DNA of 64,000 bases from Cognatundibacterium oligocarboniphilum (GTDB taxonomy: Bacteria > Pseudomonadota > Gammaproteobacteria > Burkholderiales > Burkholderiaceae_D). Each line of letters starts with the position of its first letter. Position 1 is the first letter of the stretch. Of the stretch, positions 9,162 to 17,239 are shown in pieces. The position numbers and the translations under genes were made by a program. The notes beneath the pieces are model-generated. The model had not been told where the DNA came from and did not search any database. It worked only from the letters and a program-made list of their open reading frames with translations. Location of the stretch: assembly GCF_013377855.1 (NCBI RefSeq), contig NZ_JABXYJ010000008.1:1-64000 (forward strand), written 5' to 3'.

Positions 9162-9233
9162 GATTTTCCTTGTGATTAATGATCATGAAATTCGCTATGA
9201 ACGGTATGCACGAGCATACAATTTCACTCGATC

Positions 9234-9626
9234 TTACGACATCAACTTTTCCGTCAGTTCTTTATTGAGCTTCCGGAGACTAAGGCTGGCAACCGTCCGT
9301 GCAAAGTCAGGAGGCAACCCCAGGTCATTTAGAAGCTCTATCCCGGACTGTATGAATTTTTGAATCACCAACTCATTAATTCCTGTCAACACGACAGAAA
9401 CACAAATCACAACGGTTTGCCATGTTTTAAGCGCTGAATCATTCATCATATTGAAAATTAAAGTGCTGACGCAAATTAATCCCAGTGACAGAAAACAGTT
9501 CATGCGGATTTTTTCGAATCGACTGCGAAGCGCAAGGAAGCTGAAAATTCCTGCTCTTTGAGCCTCAGTGATATTTTCAACCTCAATGGTATCCATATTA
9601 GATTCCATAGAGTTTTTTGCATTCAT
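9234..9626 (-). CDS. Small membrane protein, two predicted TM helices
   Basis: Not recognised; 130 aa. Two hydrophobic helices (CFLSLGLICVSTLIFNMM and TVVICVSVVLTGINELVI) follow an N-terminal acidic region, and the C-terminal tail is soluble and charged. It overlaps the end of the upstream membrane-protein gene by 29 bp if the first ATG is used, suggesting translational coupling and joint function; internal ATGs at 9608 and 9596 are alternatives. Confidence 0.75.
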   Translation of the reverse strand: MNAKNSMESNMDTIEVENITEAQRAGIFSFLALRSRFEKIRMNCFLSLGLICVSTLIFNMMNDSALKTWQTVVICVSVVLTGINELVIQKFIQSGIELLNDLGLPPDFARTVASLSLRKLNKELTEKLMS

Positions 9627-10059
9627 CTTCTTCGTGCTTTCTTTTTTCTTCTAGCACTTCGCAAAATGACAAAGCAGAGTGGAATTGACTCGCTGTCCAA
9701 TAGTCTGCCCAAACAAATGGCCTTCCCATCTGACGTATGGCTTGCCGGTAAGCTTCAAGTTCACGCCTTTGTCCAAACAAGTGATTGGCGGACGCGCAAT
9801 TTTCCTTTGGTAAAGCGGAATACTTTTTCCACATTTCACTTGCCACTTCCCATGCCAGACCGAATGCAATGATATTCAAAAGTATCAACAGGCTAAAAAA
9901 GAAGGTCAACGGGCTACCCAATTGCGTAATGGAATAGGCACTTACCAGTATTGGAAACGCTATTAAGGCGGCAGCTGCTAACCGGGAACGAACGCGCAAA
10001 CGATCAATTTCAAGCTGGGTTAGCGGTTCCTGAAGTTTCGGGCGTTTTGTTTCAGACAT
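9598..10059 (-). CDS. Small membrane protein, two predicted TM helices
   Basis: Not recognised; about 153 aa. A basic N-terminus is followed by two hydrophobic helices (AAAALIAFPILVSAYSI and FFFSLLILLNIIAFGLAW) and a charged cytoplasmic tail of about 75 residues. The start at 10059 is chosen because GGAGG lies nine bases upstream; the earlier ATG at 10068 touches that sequence. Same topology as its downstream neighbour at 9234, with which it overlaps. Confidence 0.78.
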   Translation of the reverse strand: MSETKRPKLQEPLTQLEIDRLRVRSRLAAAALIAFPILVSAYSITQLGSPLTFFFSLLILLNIIAFGLAWEVASEMWKKYSALPKENCASANHLFGQRRELEAYRQAIRQMGRPFVWADYWTASQFHSALSFCEVLEEKRKHEEDECKKLYGI

Positions 10060-10074
10060 TTTGTGCATCCTCCG

Positions 10075-10320
10075 TTAGATTAATTTTTTCCATCGCAGCA
10101 TTGCTGCACGCCCCATACACATAAACCCGATGCAGGCCACACCGACAACAACGCTTTCGAAATGATTCATCGCGGTAACGAACAAACCAAAGTTGATGAC
10201 GATGAGCATTGCTGTCGGCATCAGGATACAGATCGCCAGCCTCAACATCGTCATTTCGTCCTGCCACGCATTATTGGCGGCGCTTATCCATTTGGATTGA
10301 TGTTCTGATGACAAGTTCAT
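10075..10320 (-). CDS. Small membrane protein
   Basis: Not recognised; about 81 aa from the ATG at 10320 (MNLSSEHQSKW). Two hydrophobic helices (LRLAICILMPTAMLIVINFG and SVVVGVACIGFMCMG) are clear. The reading frame stays open up to an ATG at 10395; neither start has a strong ribosome binding site. It is one of three consecutive small two-TM proteins (9234, 9598, 10075) that may form a membrane complex. Confidence 0.65.
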   Translation of the reverse strand: MNLSSEHQSKWISAANNAWQDEMTMLRLAICILMPTAMLIVINFGLFVTAMNHFESVVVGVACIGFMCMGRAAMLRWKKLI

Positions 10321-10469
10321 ACTATTCACCGCTGGCAAGACCATCTTGCCAGTCCATTGCCTCATCCGAGCCGATAGGATATGGACAGTCAGCATCAGTC
10401 AAGCCTTGCCGTGCTGCTTCTTGTCCTTCAAAATACTGCGCTGATCTTTCCACGCTTTTTCCTTCCCTG

Positions 10470-10739
10470 TTACCCGGAAACGGGGTTTGACTGCAGGGCT
10501 ATAGAGCTTATCCGCGCCAATTGTTCGGATAAAGTATTGACAATGATTTCACGCTGCTTTTCATTCAGCGTGGACAGCAATTCATCCGGCAAGGTTTGCG
10601 AGAAGCGCATAAAGTTGCTGAAGCCCGTCAGCATCGCACGTGTATTTTCTGCGCTGACCTTCATTTCAGACACCAAATCTGAAAAGCTGACATCCACTTC
10701 GATTTCTGCTTCTACCTCGACATATTTCGTTATTCGCAT
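10470..10739 (-). CDS. Unknown 89-aa acidic protein
   Basis: Not recognised. Strongly acidic N-terminal strand (KYVEVEAEIEVDVSFSDL) followed by helical sequence; no membrane segment. AGGAAAA ribosome binding site six bases before the ATG. It overlaps the end of the upstream zinc-ribbon-like gene by 10 bp. Small phage/ICE-type proteins often begin with such an edge-strand segment, but no family is assigned. Confidence 0.75.
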   Translation of the reverse strand: MRITKYVEVEAEIEVDVSFSDLVSEMKVSAENTRAMLTGFSNFMRFSQTLPDELLSTLNEKQREIIVNTLSEQLARISSIALQSNPVSG

Positions 10740-11017
10740 GATTTTCCTGATCGGTATTTGGAGTCTGGTTGAAGCACCATTCCAAGAATAGTTGTATTGA
10801 ATGGAAAAGATAACGACTCTATAGCCTCACTGGACCACAGATGTCCTTCTTCATCCACAAACATCCCGATGGCTGATCGCTTCGGGAATCTTTGGTGCCA
10901 CACACCAATGGCCGGGTCACATTGTGAACACAAGCCCGGTTTTGTCCCGCGAGACCAGTAATTCGTCATGGCGGTGTTTTCTACGCAAAGGCATTCGCGG
11001 CATGGATAGAGTGGCAT
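10730..11017 (-). CDS. Small CxxC-rich (zinc-ribbon-like) protein
   Basis: Unknown function, 95 aa. The N-terminus has CRECLC and later CSQC, spaced like a small zinc-binding knuckle, followed by a basic and aromatic region (WHQRFPKR). The ribosome binding site is weak. Overlaps the downstream 89-aa gene. Could bind nucleic acid; this is inference from the cysteine pairs only. Confidence 0.7.
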   Translation of the reverse strand: MPLYPCRECLCVENTAMTNYWSRGTKPGLCSQCDPAIGVWHQRFPKRSAIGMFVDEEGHLWSSEAIESLSFPFNTTILGMVLQPDSKYRSGKSCE

Positions 11018-11049
11018 TGTAGTTTTTCAAAGTACGATTCAGACGGTTA

Positions 11050-11328
11050 TTACCAGCCCAGGGCCTTACGCGTTTCGATATATTGTTCAGCCTTCCGGAT
11101 CGCACGTTCAAACTCTTGATTATTTTCTTCCTGTGTCAAGTCAGGATCTGGGCAGCACAGCAAAAACAATGCTTCCTCGCAGGCTGACTTCACCACGCGC
11201 ATATCTTTCTGAAAATGCACAAACCCGGCCACACTTGCTGTTTTGGTTCCACCGCCATCGTGAGGATACGGAACCGCAGCCAGCGCTGCCCGGATTCGTT
11301 CAATTTTGATGCGATCTGATTTATTCAT
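11050..11328 (-). CDS. Unknown 92-aa helical protein
   Basis: Not recognised. Predominantly helical, no signal or TM. It contains CCPDPDLTQEENNQEFERAI, suggesting a compact helix bundle. Part of the leftward run of small genes; weak ribosome binding site. Confidence 0.7.
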   Translation of the reverse strand: MNKSDRIKIERIRAALAAVPYPHDGGGTKTASVAGFVHFQKDMRVVKSACEEALFLLCCPDPDLTQEENNQEFERAIRKAEQYIETRKALGW

Positions 11329-11353
11329 GAAATTTTGAGAATTCGAATAACGG

Positions 11354-11560
11354 TTACAACGGCAATTGCAGCGCCATGGCCTGTTCCGCCGTCAATTGGG
11401 ACATGGGAATTTCTTCGACGCGATCATAAATCATTTGACCATACACATCGGCCAGATGCCGCACTTCACGGCAGATTGAGCACGTCGTTTCATTGACCGG
11501 CTTACGAGTCCGCCAGGCATTTATGACTGCTTCTAAGTGATGTATTTTGAGTGTTTGCAT
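11354..11560 (-). CDS. DUF3717-like protein
   Basis: 68 aa. The pattern (I)HHLEAVINAWRTRKP, then a Cys-x2-Cys pair (CSIC) and VRHLADVYGQMIYDR, matches my recollection of DUF3717, a small family of Burkholderiales proteins of unknown function. This is one of the better clues to the host group. Weak ribosome binding site; leftward small-gene cluster. Confidence 0.75.
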   Translation of the reverse strand: MQTLKIHHLEAVINAWRTRKPVNETTCSICREVRHLADVYGQMIYDRVEEIPMSQLTAEQAMALQLPL

Positions 11561-11583
11561 TGTCGATTTATTCCATTAGTCTT

Positions 11584-11796
11584 TCAGAACCAGCTTTCCA
11601 CGATCTTTGGATCATCGCGTTCATCACGTGGCATTCTCACCAAACCCAAAGGCAATTTACTGCGTATCTCTTCCAGAGTTTGTGCTTGCAGCAATTCTGG
11701 TGTGGGTTGGTTCAACAGCCATTTTCTGGCGACAAACCTGCCCGGCAAATCAATTGGACTGTTATAGATCACCCAGATTGCCAGTGTTTCAGTCAT
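11584..11796 (-). CDS. Unknown 70-aa protein
   Basis: Not recognised. Begins MTETLAIWVIYNSPIDLPGR and reads as a small globular protein of phage/plasmid type: an N-terminal beta strand, then a basic segment with FVARKW and RMPRDERDD. It starts 8 bp after the stop of the 59-aa gene at 11805, consistent with co-transcription. Confidence 0.7.
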   Translation of the reverse strand: MTETLAIWVIYNSPIDLPGRFVARKWLLNQPTPELLQAQTLEEIRSKLPLGLVRMPRDERDDPKIVESWF

Positions 11797-11804
11797 GGCT
11801 TCTG

Positions 11805-11984
11805 CTAAAGAATTTCATACTTGCTCGCCAGCTCAACCAAGCGCAATTCTTTTGACTGACGATTTGCGCGACTTTCTGCGGGTGGCTGGATCGCCGGATT
11901 TACAGCCAGCGTGGTGTCATACACGGCCAACTCGCGCACCAGAGACATTAATTCTTTTAATTCGGCTTTGGCTGTTGAAAACAT
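11805..11984 (-). CDS. Unknown 59-aa helical protein
   Basis: Short frame read directly from the minus strand: MFSTAKAELKELMSLVRELA at the start and ELRLVELASKYEIL at the end. Amphipathic helices and a Pro-rich linker, no TM. ATG to TAG uninterrupted. It fills the gap between 11796 and 12028 in the same direction as its neighbours, which supports it as a real gene. Confidence 0.6.
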   Translation of the reverse strand: MFSTAKAELKELMSLVRELAVYDTTLAVNPAIQPPAESRANRQSKELRLVELASKYEIL

Positions 11985-12027
11985 ATCCTATTTCGGTTAT
12001 CCGTATTTCGTGGTTGATGGCCTGTTT

Positions 12028-12567
12028 TCATGCTGCTTCGCACAAAACATCACTCGGCTTCATAAACACCAGCCAGTGAGTCATGCCGCTGCGCCCGCTA
12101 ACTTGCCCGAACAACGGCTTGTGTGGCGTCAGTGCCAGTACGTCGCGCACCTTGACCTGGGTTTCATTCCACTTAAAAACCAGCACGCCATCAGGGGCAA
12201 GAACGCGGAAGCATTCAGCAAATCCAGCGCGCAAGTCGTCACGCCAGTTTTCTGAGAGCTTCCCATACTTCGCAGCCAACCAGCTTCGTGGCCCTGCGTG
12301 GATCAAATGAGGCGGATCAAAGGCCACCAATTTGAAAGCGCCATCATCGAACGGCATCGCGCGAAAATCCATCAGAGTGTCAGGTTCAATGCGCAAGGTG
12401 CGCTGGCCAGAAACGTTACCCCTGCTGTTGTCGGTAACTGTCAGCACTTCGCTTCGCTGGTCGCCAAACACTGCTCGCGAGTCCGTTTTGTCGAACCACA
12501 TCATCCGGCTTCCACAGCACGCATCCAGTACGGACTTATCTTTGTTTGTCATATGTTCTTGTTGCAT
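12028..12567 (-). CDS. Class I SAM-dependent (DNA adenine-type) methyltransferase
   Basis: Phage/ICE-type methyltransferase, 179 aa. The SAM-binding glycine motif is LDACCGSRMMWFDK near residue 14 and the catalytic motif IV is DPPHL near residue 84, as in amino-methylating enzymes of the N6-adenine/N4-cytosine class. FKWNETQVK follows motif VI-like sequence. GAGGTGA ribosome binding site supports the ATG at 12567. It could protect the element from host restriction or mark DNA; its target is unknown. No cognate endonuclease is adjacent. Confidence 0.85.
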   Translation of the reverse strand: MQQEHMTNKDKSVLDACCGSRMMWFDKTDSRAVFGDQRSEVLTVTDNSRGNVSGQRTLRIEPDTLMDFRAMPFDDGAFKLVAFDPPHLIHAGPRSWLAAKYGKLSENWRDDLRAGFAECFRVLAPDGVLVFKWNETQVKVRDVLALTPHKPLFGQVSGRSGMTHWLVFMKPSDVLCEAA

Positions 12568-12622
12568 TGCATCACCTCAAATCAACCGCAAAATACGGAT
12601 ACCCCCTATTTCCTTTGGTTCG

Positions 12623-12856
12623 TTACCAGTCGCCACATGCTGCATTCAGTGGTGCGCTTATCAATACTGTCTCATCAACACCATCTTCACCAATGCCGAA
12701 CTCTCCAGAAAGCAAGCTAATGCTGTCGTTGCCATCCAAATAGGCAAATGGCTTGTATTCATCATTGGCACAGTCATTTATACATGCCGATATTGCTGCG
12801 TTCAATGCCCTGGTAGCTGCTTTAAATTTAGCAATATTCTTTGCTGAAACTGGCAT
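12623..12856 (-). CDS. Unknown 77-aa protein
   Basis: Not recognised. Acidic, with two Cys (SACINDC) in the first half. Very good ribosome binding site: GTAACCAAGGAAAA upstream of the ATG, a leader nearly identical to the one before the gene at 19972. Leftward small-gene cluster. Confidence 0.7.
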   Translation of the reverse strand: MPVSAKNIAKFKAATRALNAAISACINDCANDEYKPFAYLDGNDSISLLSGEFGIGEDGVDETVLISAPLNAACGDW

Positions 12857-12868
12857 ATTTTTCCTTGG

Positions 12869-13105
12869 TTACTTTGACAGTTCTGGAATGACAGCAGAGG
12901 GAGAAACTACCTTCACTTTGCCGACATGCTCCGAGCGCCAGTATTCATGCTGCGTTGGATCGTCCAAAACTTTAATCGACAGCTTCGCGCCGACTTTTAG
13001 AACTTCGCCCACGGCATAGTTACGGTGACGTACAGAGCCACGACCAGCCGTGGTGAACACGAAGTTCACGACTTGACTAACCTGAACAGTCTCCAATTGG
13101 CGCAC
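12869..13105 (-). CDS. Unknown 78-aa beta-rich protein, GTG start
   Basis: Not recognised. Strand-rich sequence with NYAVGEVLKVGAKLSIKVL, which reads as a small barrel. The GTG start is chosen because AAAGGAAAA lies about seven bases upstream and no in-frame ATG exists near it. It ends 12 bp before the next gene at 12856. Confidence 0.7.
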   Translation of the reverse strand: MRQLETVQVSQVVNFVFTTAGRGSVRHRNYAVGEVLKVGAKLSIKVLDDPTQHEYWRSEHVGKVKVVSPSAVIPELSK

Positions 13106-13117
13106 GATATTTTCCTT

Positions 13118-13432
13118 TCAATTCCAGGGCCAATTGTCTGCAGGGAATACCGATGTACGCTCATGCGCCAATATGAATGCTATTGCACTGGCGAGCATCC
13201 CTATCATTACGATACCAGTGATCTTTGCAACGGCCCAAGATTCTGACCACAAGGCAGGTCCATCGTGCATGACATCCACTAGCGCAGCTAACCAGAACAT
13301 CATCGATAGCAAAAAAACTCCAGCGGACAACCCGAAAGTAATGATGGATATTTCCGATACAGGACGCGCCCACCAAGCCTTCTTCAATCGGATTTCAGAA
13401 GTTTTACTCTTGGCTTTCGAGATTTTGATCAT
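13118..13432 (-). CDS. Small membrane protein, two predicted TM helices
   Basis: Not recognised; 104 aa. Basic N-terminus (KISKAKSKTSEIRLKK), then two long hydrophobic helices (IITFGLSAGVFLLSMMFWLAA and ITGIVMIGMLASAIAFILAH) and a short tail. Typical of small ICE/plasmid membrane proteins. Weak ribosome binding site. Confidence 0.7.
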   Translation of the reverse strand: MIKISKAKSKTSEIRLKKAWWARPVSEISIITFGLSAGVFLLSMMFWLAALVDVMHDGPALWSESWAVAKITGIVMIGMLASAIAFILAHERTSVFPADNWPWN

Positions 13433-13497
13433 GATTGATTACTGTTGAAAGTTAGATACTTCATGCAATTCAAATTCATGGAACATTTACGAGCAAT

Positions 13498-13689
13498 TCA
13501 GACATTGCCAGTATTATGAAAATCGAACATGAATTCACCCCATATTCCAGCATTATCATCGGGCATTTCCAATGGATATTCGTTTGGCTGGGCGGCGTGT
13601 TTTTTCTTGTAGGCTTCTACAAATAAGTCGATATTGCGCTTGAATTCTTCCGCTGCCTGATCTATATGCAATGCCATTTTTAATTCCAT
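13498..13689 (-). CDS. Unknown 63-aa acidic protein
   Basis: Not recognised. MALHIDQAAEEFKRNIDLFV and then an acidic C-terminus. ATG at 13689 or 13677; the second has a GGA-type site upstream. Its promoter region contains the palindrome GTTTATATAAAC at 13718-13729, so it may be regulated independently of the gene upstream. Confidence 0.6.
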   Translation of the reverse strand: MELKMALHIDQAAEEFKRNIDLFVEAYKKKHAAQPNEYPLEMPDDNAGIWGEFMFDFHNTGNV

Positions 13690-13717
13690 TCTGAGAACTG
13701 TACGCTGTCATTATAGC

Positions 13718-13729
13718 GTTTATATAAAC
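13718..13729. promoter_or_regulatory. 12-bp perfect palindrome GTTTATATAAAC
   Basis: Lies in the 44-bp gap between the ribbon-helix-helix-like gene (ends 13734) and the start of the next leftward gene (13689). It is a candidate operator or an AT-rich promoter element. Only the symmetry and position support it. Confidence 0.35.
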
Positions 13730-13733
13730 AGCG

Positions 13734-13958
13734 TCAAGTTTTCTTCCGCATTTTTTTATACGCTTCATCAATCGCTTTACGAATCACTGCCGCTTTGCTG
13801 TCGCCGTAGCCTGCGCTGACCAATGCATCCAGTTTGGCGAGCCGTTCACCATCAAGGTCAACCGGCAGACGCTTGCCGTTTGCTTCTTGCAAGCGCTCTA
13901 AATGGGCGCTTTGCCGTTTGGTGCTGGTTCTGTCGTATGGGTTCTTTTTTTCATTCAC
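13734..13958 (-). CDS. Ribbon-helix-helix-like small DNA-binding protein
   Basis: 74 aa. RLPVDLDGERLAKLDALVSA followed by GYGDSKAAVIRKAIDEAYKK has the strand-helix-helix pattern of Arc/MetJ/CopG-type proteins. The N-terminal half is basic (RTSTKRQSAHLERL). GTG start supported by AAGGAAAT upstream. Probably a repressor or antitoxin-like regulator; no toxin partner is obvious. Confidence 0.65.
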   Translation of the reverse strand: MNEKKNPYDRTSTKRQSAHLERLQEANGKRLPVDLDGERLAKLDALVSAGYGDSKAAVIRKAIDEAYKKMRKKT

Positions 13959-14010
13959 AACTTCATTTCCTTATCAGCTGGCGGTCACACAACAGGGCCT
14001 GGCATTTTCG

Positions 14011-14436
14011 TCAGCGCCATCCCTGATTGCCAAAATCTTTGAAATTCCAGTCTTGCGCCAATTGCTCCCAAATAGCGCCACCATTCTGGAAATATCGATG
14101 CACTTCTTTTTCCGGCTGAAAATCCATCTTGAGCACGGCCATGCAGTCATCGAATACGTCATAGTCCAGACGCCTCAGATCCGTGAGGTCGAAAGGAAAT
14201 CGGTCGCCGTTGTACATATTGAGTAAAAACCGGGCAATGACCCCGGACTGGCCGGTATCGCGTTGCGCAATCGGCAGCAGGCGGCGCAAGGCGGCTTCAC
14301 CTTCAAGACGAATTTCTGGAAGCCGTTGTAACCGTTGTTCGCGTTCCCGCGCACGTGTTGCCATCGCTGCTTTTGCTCGTGCCTGCGCCTCCGGATCGGG
14401 TGATCGCATTGGTGAACCTTTGTGTTCCATCGACAT
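14011..14436 (-). CDS. DUF7673-like ICE protein
   Basis: 141 aa. A charged, helical N-terminus (AKAAMATRAREREQRL) precedes a conserved core, ALRRLLPIAQRDTGQSGVI then ARFLLNMYNGDRFPFDLTDL, which I recall as the DUF7673 type found on integrative elements; the assignment is from memory. AAAGGA lies close upstream; the ATG at 14430 has better spacing than the one at 14436. Confidence 0.7.
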   Translation of the reverse strand: MSMEHKGSPMRSPDPEAQARAKAAMATRAREREQRLQRLPEIRLEGEAALRRLLPIAQRDTGQSGVIARFLLNMYNGDRFPFDLTDLRRLDYDVFDDCMAVLKMDFQPEKEVHRYFQNGGAIWEQLAQDWNFKDFGNQGWR

Positions 14437-14442
14437 ATTCCT

Positions 14443-15129
14443 TTACGTCTGCTTTGGAGCCTGATCCGTGCAGTGTATTTCAGGCTGACTGTTGCAATTC
14501 ATCGTAGCACGCCATGGATGTCCTGCAGCCGGTTTGCTGACAGGTTTGCTGCGGTTTGGATGTAGTCTGCGCTTGCCTACGGCCAGGGTTAATGCTTCGC
14601 TTGCACTCCACCCCAGCGCCAGTCTTTTTTTTATGGTCTCAGCAGGGATGCCGGTCAATGTAGCCCACTGCGCCACACAGAGACGTTCCCCGTTATGCTC
14701 AATCCAGCGCAAATCGGCCCGATGTCGTGCGCGAGATCGCAAGGCGGCAACAATATTCTCGAATTGGCGGGGTACCGGTTTAGATTTTGGGATTTCCAGA
14801 TCAATACTTTGGGCAAATTTTCTGAGGGTTTTGCTATCTACTTGCAGTTCGTCTGCCATTTGCTGACAGCACAGATTTTCTTTCATCATGAGTTGAATGT
14901 ACTCAGGCAATGACCATCCCGTTTCGTGTTGAATCTTTGCGGCAGTCAATTGAATGCCGACCGGGTGGACGTATCCACGCAAGGCCAGCGCCTGTTTCAG
15001 TGAACTGTAGTTGAGCGTCAATTCCAGAGCCATCTGCTTCAGCGATTTTCCCTGATCTGCGAATGCTTTTGCCAGGCACGTGATCGATGCCCTCTTTTCC
15101 TTTTGAATGCGCTGAAGCGTTCGCAACAT
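14443..15129 (-). CDS. Unknown 228-aa protein with several helix-turn-helix-like segments
   Basis: Not assigned. Repeated helix-turn-helix-like segments are visible: QGKSLKQMALELTLNYSSLK near residue 27, ENLCCQQMADELQVDSKTLR near residue 84, and CVAQWATLTGIPAETIKKRL near residue 151. The C-terminus is basic and Pro-rich. This is the architecture of a multi-HTH DNA-binding regulator encoded by a plasmid or ICE. It stops 6 bp before the next gene start at 14436. Confidence 0.7.
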   Translation of the reverse strand: MLRTLQRIQKEKRASITCLAKAFADQGKSLKQMALELTLNYSSLKQALALRGYVHPVGIQLTAAKIQHETGWSLPEYIQLMMKENLCCQQMADELQVDSKTLRKFAQSIDLEIPKSKPVPRQFENIVAALRSRARHRADLRWIEHNGERLCVAQWATLTGIPAETIKKRLALGWSASEALTLAVGKRRLHPNRSKPVSKPAAGHPWRATMNCNSQPEIHCTDQAPKQT

Positions 15130-15138
15130 GGATTATGT

Positions 15139-15324
15139 TCAGGCGTGTTGAGCGGAAAACGCATTTTCAAACTGATCAAACGTTCCAATCCACTGAATTT
15201 CGGATTCAGTTATAGATACAAGTCGCAGAGAATCAGCGCCAGCATCAGCAGCCACCAGCTTCCAATCTGAATTGGCACCCATACCTGACAATTTTCTGAC
15301 AATATTTCCGATGATGACATTCAT
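15139..15324 (-). CDS. Unknown 61-aa protein
   Basis: Not recognised. Alternating strand/helix pattern, no membrane segment. AAGGTG eight bases before the ATG supports the start. Located 9 bp upstream of the multi-HTH gene. Confidence 0.65.
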   Translation of the reverse strand: MNVIIGNIVRKLSGMGANSDWKLVAADAGADSLRLVSITESEIQWIGTFDQFENAFSAQHA

Positions 15325-15354
15325 TTCAGCAGCACCTTCTATTCAAGAAATTAG

Positions 15355-15783
15355 TCAAAGTAACTTGGTGAGCAGTTCGAATTCTTCATTATATTTGCAG
15401 GCCAGCTCAAAGCTTTCTTTGAGACTGACATCCCGCATCAAATCATCAATCGACTGCATTTTATCCACCAATTCCACGGCCCTCTTACCTTGATCTTCAC
15501 ACCATTGGTCAATGACCTCTGCGATCTCTGCATGAATCCGGTGAAGGGCGGCTTGAGTACGGTAATCGGTCCCTCTCCCACTTGGTGAAGTGAGTCGGGC
15601 AATTAATTTACTGGCTACCCGATAGGCAGCATTTATATCGGCTAATCCGCTGAAATCTTCTTCGATGACAGGGAATGCTTTGAGAATGCGTTGCCCGATT
15701 TGACTAGAGTTGTAATCCGCGCTCTCCCCATAGATGCATTCAGCGGCAATTTGAGCCAGTTTTTCTTTCTCTGATTTTTTCAC
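15355..15783 (-). CDS. Unknown 142-aa helical protein, GTG start
   Basis: Not recognised. Almost entirely helical, acidic, soluble; contains AECIYGESADYNSSQIGQRI. The GTG start lies 2 bp after the stop of the secreted-protein gene upstream, so translation is probably coupled. Confidence 0.7.
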   Translation of the reverse strand: MKKSEKEKLAQIAAECIYGESADYNSSQIGQRILKAFPVIEEDFSGLADINAAYRVASKLIARLTSPSGRGTDYRTQAALHRIHAEIAEVIDQWCEDQGKRAVELVDKMQSIDDLMRDVSLKESFELACKYNEEFELLTKLL

Positions 15784-15785
15784 GA

Positions 15786-16592
15786 TTAATTTTTGGATTC
15801 TTTAATCACTTGGATAGAGACATTTCCTACTAACGGCAACTTGACGTTAGCCTGATCTTTTAGACGGACGGTTATTTGTGGAATATTGATTGTTGTAAAG
15901 GAAGGGATATAGCCATTGCACTTTTGCGCTTGCACCGCTTCAAATTCAATTGGCCCTGCAATTTCACCAGAGAGTGTCAGCGTTGTTTCCCCGATTGCAT
16001 CTTTATCAGCAGGCATGATTTTCATATCATAGACCCATGCACCGGTATTCATTTCCGCACTTTCTTCGTTCGTTGGCCGGTGCGCTGGGCGATTTCTGGC
16101 TTGTTCTTTGACCAGTTCTGATTCCACACCCCCGGCCATCACCGCTTTACGCATTGTCTTCATGTCTGATTGGCTCAAACAATTACCCAGGTATGCGAAA
16201 TGAACACTGTCTTTGAGGTTGATGATCTGTCCGGGAGTCGCAGCTAATTCATGTTTGTGGCCTAAAATATCAACATTCAAATAGTAAGCTGCCGCTGGAA
16301 TTTTAGTCCGTTTCGGCAATGCTGATTCAATGGCTTTCCAGAGACTTGAACCCATAGCCTCAGATAGATTTGACAGCACGTAAGTATCGTCTTTTTTCTG
16401 GATCAAATTTGCGTCTTCGAACCACGCGCACTCCCCTTGCGCCATCTTCATTTTATTGCCCTCCGATTGAATGAATTGGCAAATATTTCCCTTTGACGTG
16501 ATTGAGATTTTTGAATTATCAACGTCTGCGAAGGCAGACATAGCAGTTGCGATTAAAAATGTTGCAGCGGTGATTTTTAAAGACGTTTTCAT
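15786..16592 (-). CDS. Secreted protein of unknown function
   Basis: 268 aa with a Sec signal peptide (MKTSLKITAATFLIATAMSA, cleavage expected after SAFA). The mature part is beta-rich with scattered Cys (CQF, CAW, NCLS, KCNGY) that could form disulfides in the periplasm. Unknown family. It is co-transcribed with, and probably coupled to, the 142-aa gene downstream. Confidence 0.8.
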   Translation of the reverse strand: MKTSLKITAATFLIATAMSAFADVDNSKISITSKGNICQFIQSEGNKMKMAQGECAWFEDANLIQKKDDTYVLSNLSEAMGSSLWKAIESALPKRTKIPAAAYYLNVDILGHKHELAATPGQIINLKDSVHFAYLGNCLSQSDMKTMRKAVMAGGVESELVKEQARNRPAHRPTNEESAEMNTGAWVYDMKIMPADKDAIGETTLTLSGEIAGPIEFEAVQAQKCNGYIPSFTTINIPQITVRLKDQANVKLPLVGNVSIQVIKESKN

Positions 16593-16669
16593 TTTCTGTA
16601 CTTTCTTTTCTGTTTATCTTCCTACGATCATTTTATGCATCCTGACTTTATGGAACTGACAAATTATTG

Positions 16670-16786
16670 TTACACATGGTCAGCCGGTATGAGTTCACAC
16701 ACCATGGAAATCATCATTCCGACTCCAGCAATTTTTTGTTCGTGCGCCGGACTGAATGAGGCAAGGTGCGCCAGGACACACTTCAC
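16670..16786 (-). CDS. Possible 38-aa small protein, GTG start
   Basis: Short frame (MKCVLAHLASFSPAHEQKIA then GVGMMISMVCELIPADHV) beginning with GTG six bases after AGGAAG. It lies in a 200-bp gap between co-directional genes. The ribosome binding site is the main support; it could also be noise. Confidence 0.35.
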   Translation of the reverse strand: MKCVLAHLASFSPAHEQKIAGVGMMISMVCELIPADHV

Positions 16787-16797
16787 AAAATCTTCCT

Positions 16798-16935
16798 TTA
16801 CTGTTTGTGTTGCGAATTCAGATCGGAAATGTATTTCTCAGACCGGGACGGTTGTACCGAAAAATTAGATTCGGCTAAATCAGTGTATATATTGCCGCCC
16901 CAGAATTCTTTGAAAATTTCTTCTCGCTTATTCAC
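16798..16935 (-). CDS. Possible 45-aa small protein, GTG start
   Basis: Frame MNKREEIFKEFWGGNIYTDL onward. Its GTG overlaps the stop of the membrane-protein gene upstream by 8 bp (GTGAATAA), suggesting coupling. Soluble, charged. Not recognised. Confidence 0.5.
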   Translation of the reverse strand: MNKREEIFKEFWGGNIYTDLAESNFSVQPSRSEKYISDLNSQHKQ

Positions 16936-17128
16936 GATCAGTCTTTATGAATGCAGCGATTAACAATGCCACTACGCATGAAACAATACTCAGTACAAGA
17001 AAGGTTTTACTTGCATAGAAAGCTGCAATTCTTAAAGAGGAATCCGATTCCAAAAGAATTCCTGCAATGGTCCATTCGAGCAACCCAAGCATACCCAGAC
17101 ATGCAAATATCCACATGAGAATTTTCAC
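16928..17128 (-). CDS. Small two-TM membrane protein
   Basis: 66 aa made almost entirely of two hydrophobic helices (MWIFACLGMLGLLEWTIAGI and LVLSIVSCVVALLIAAFI) with a short charged tail. Unknown role. No strong ribosome binding site. Confidence 0.6.
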   Translation of the reverse strand: MKILMWIFACLGMLGLLEWTIAGILLESDSSLRIAAFYASKTFLVLSIVSCVVALLIAAFIKTDRE

Positions 17129-17239
17129 TATTAAATATATCCTTAAAATGTTACGGTAAATGTTAGTTAGTGGGTGTGTACTGTTTCTTCAATTGTGCGT
17201 GCCTATCCTGACCTACATTCGAACGTTGTTCACCAGCGA

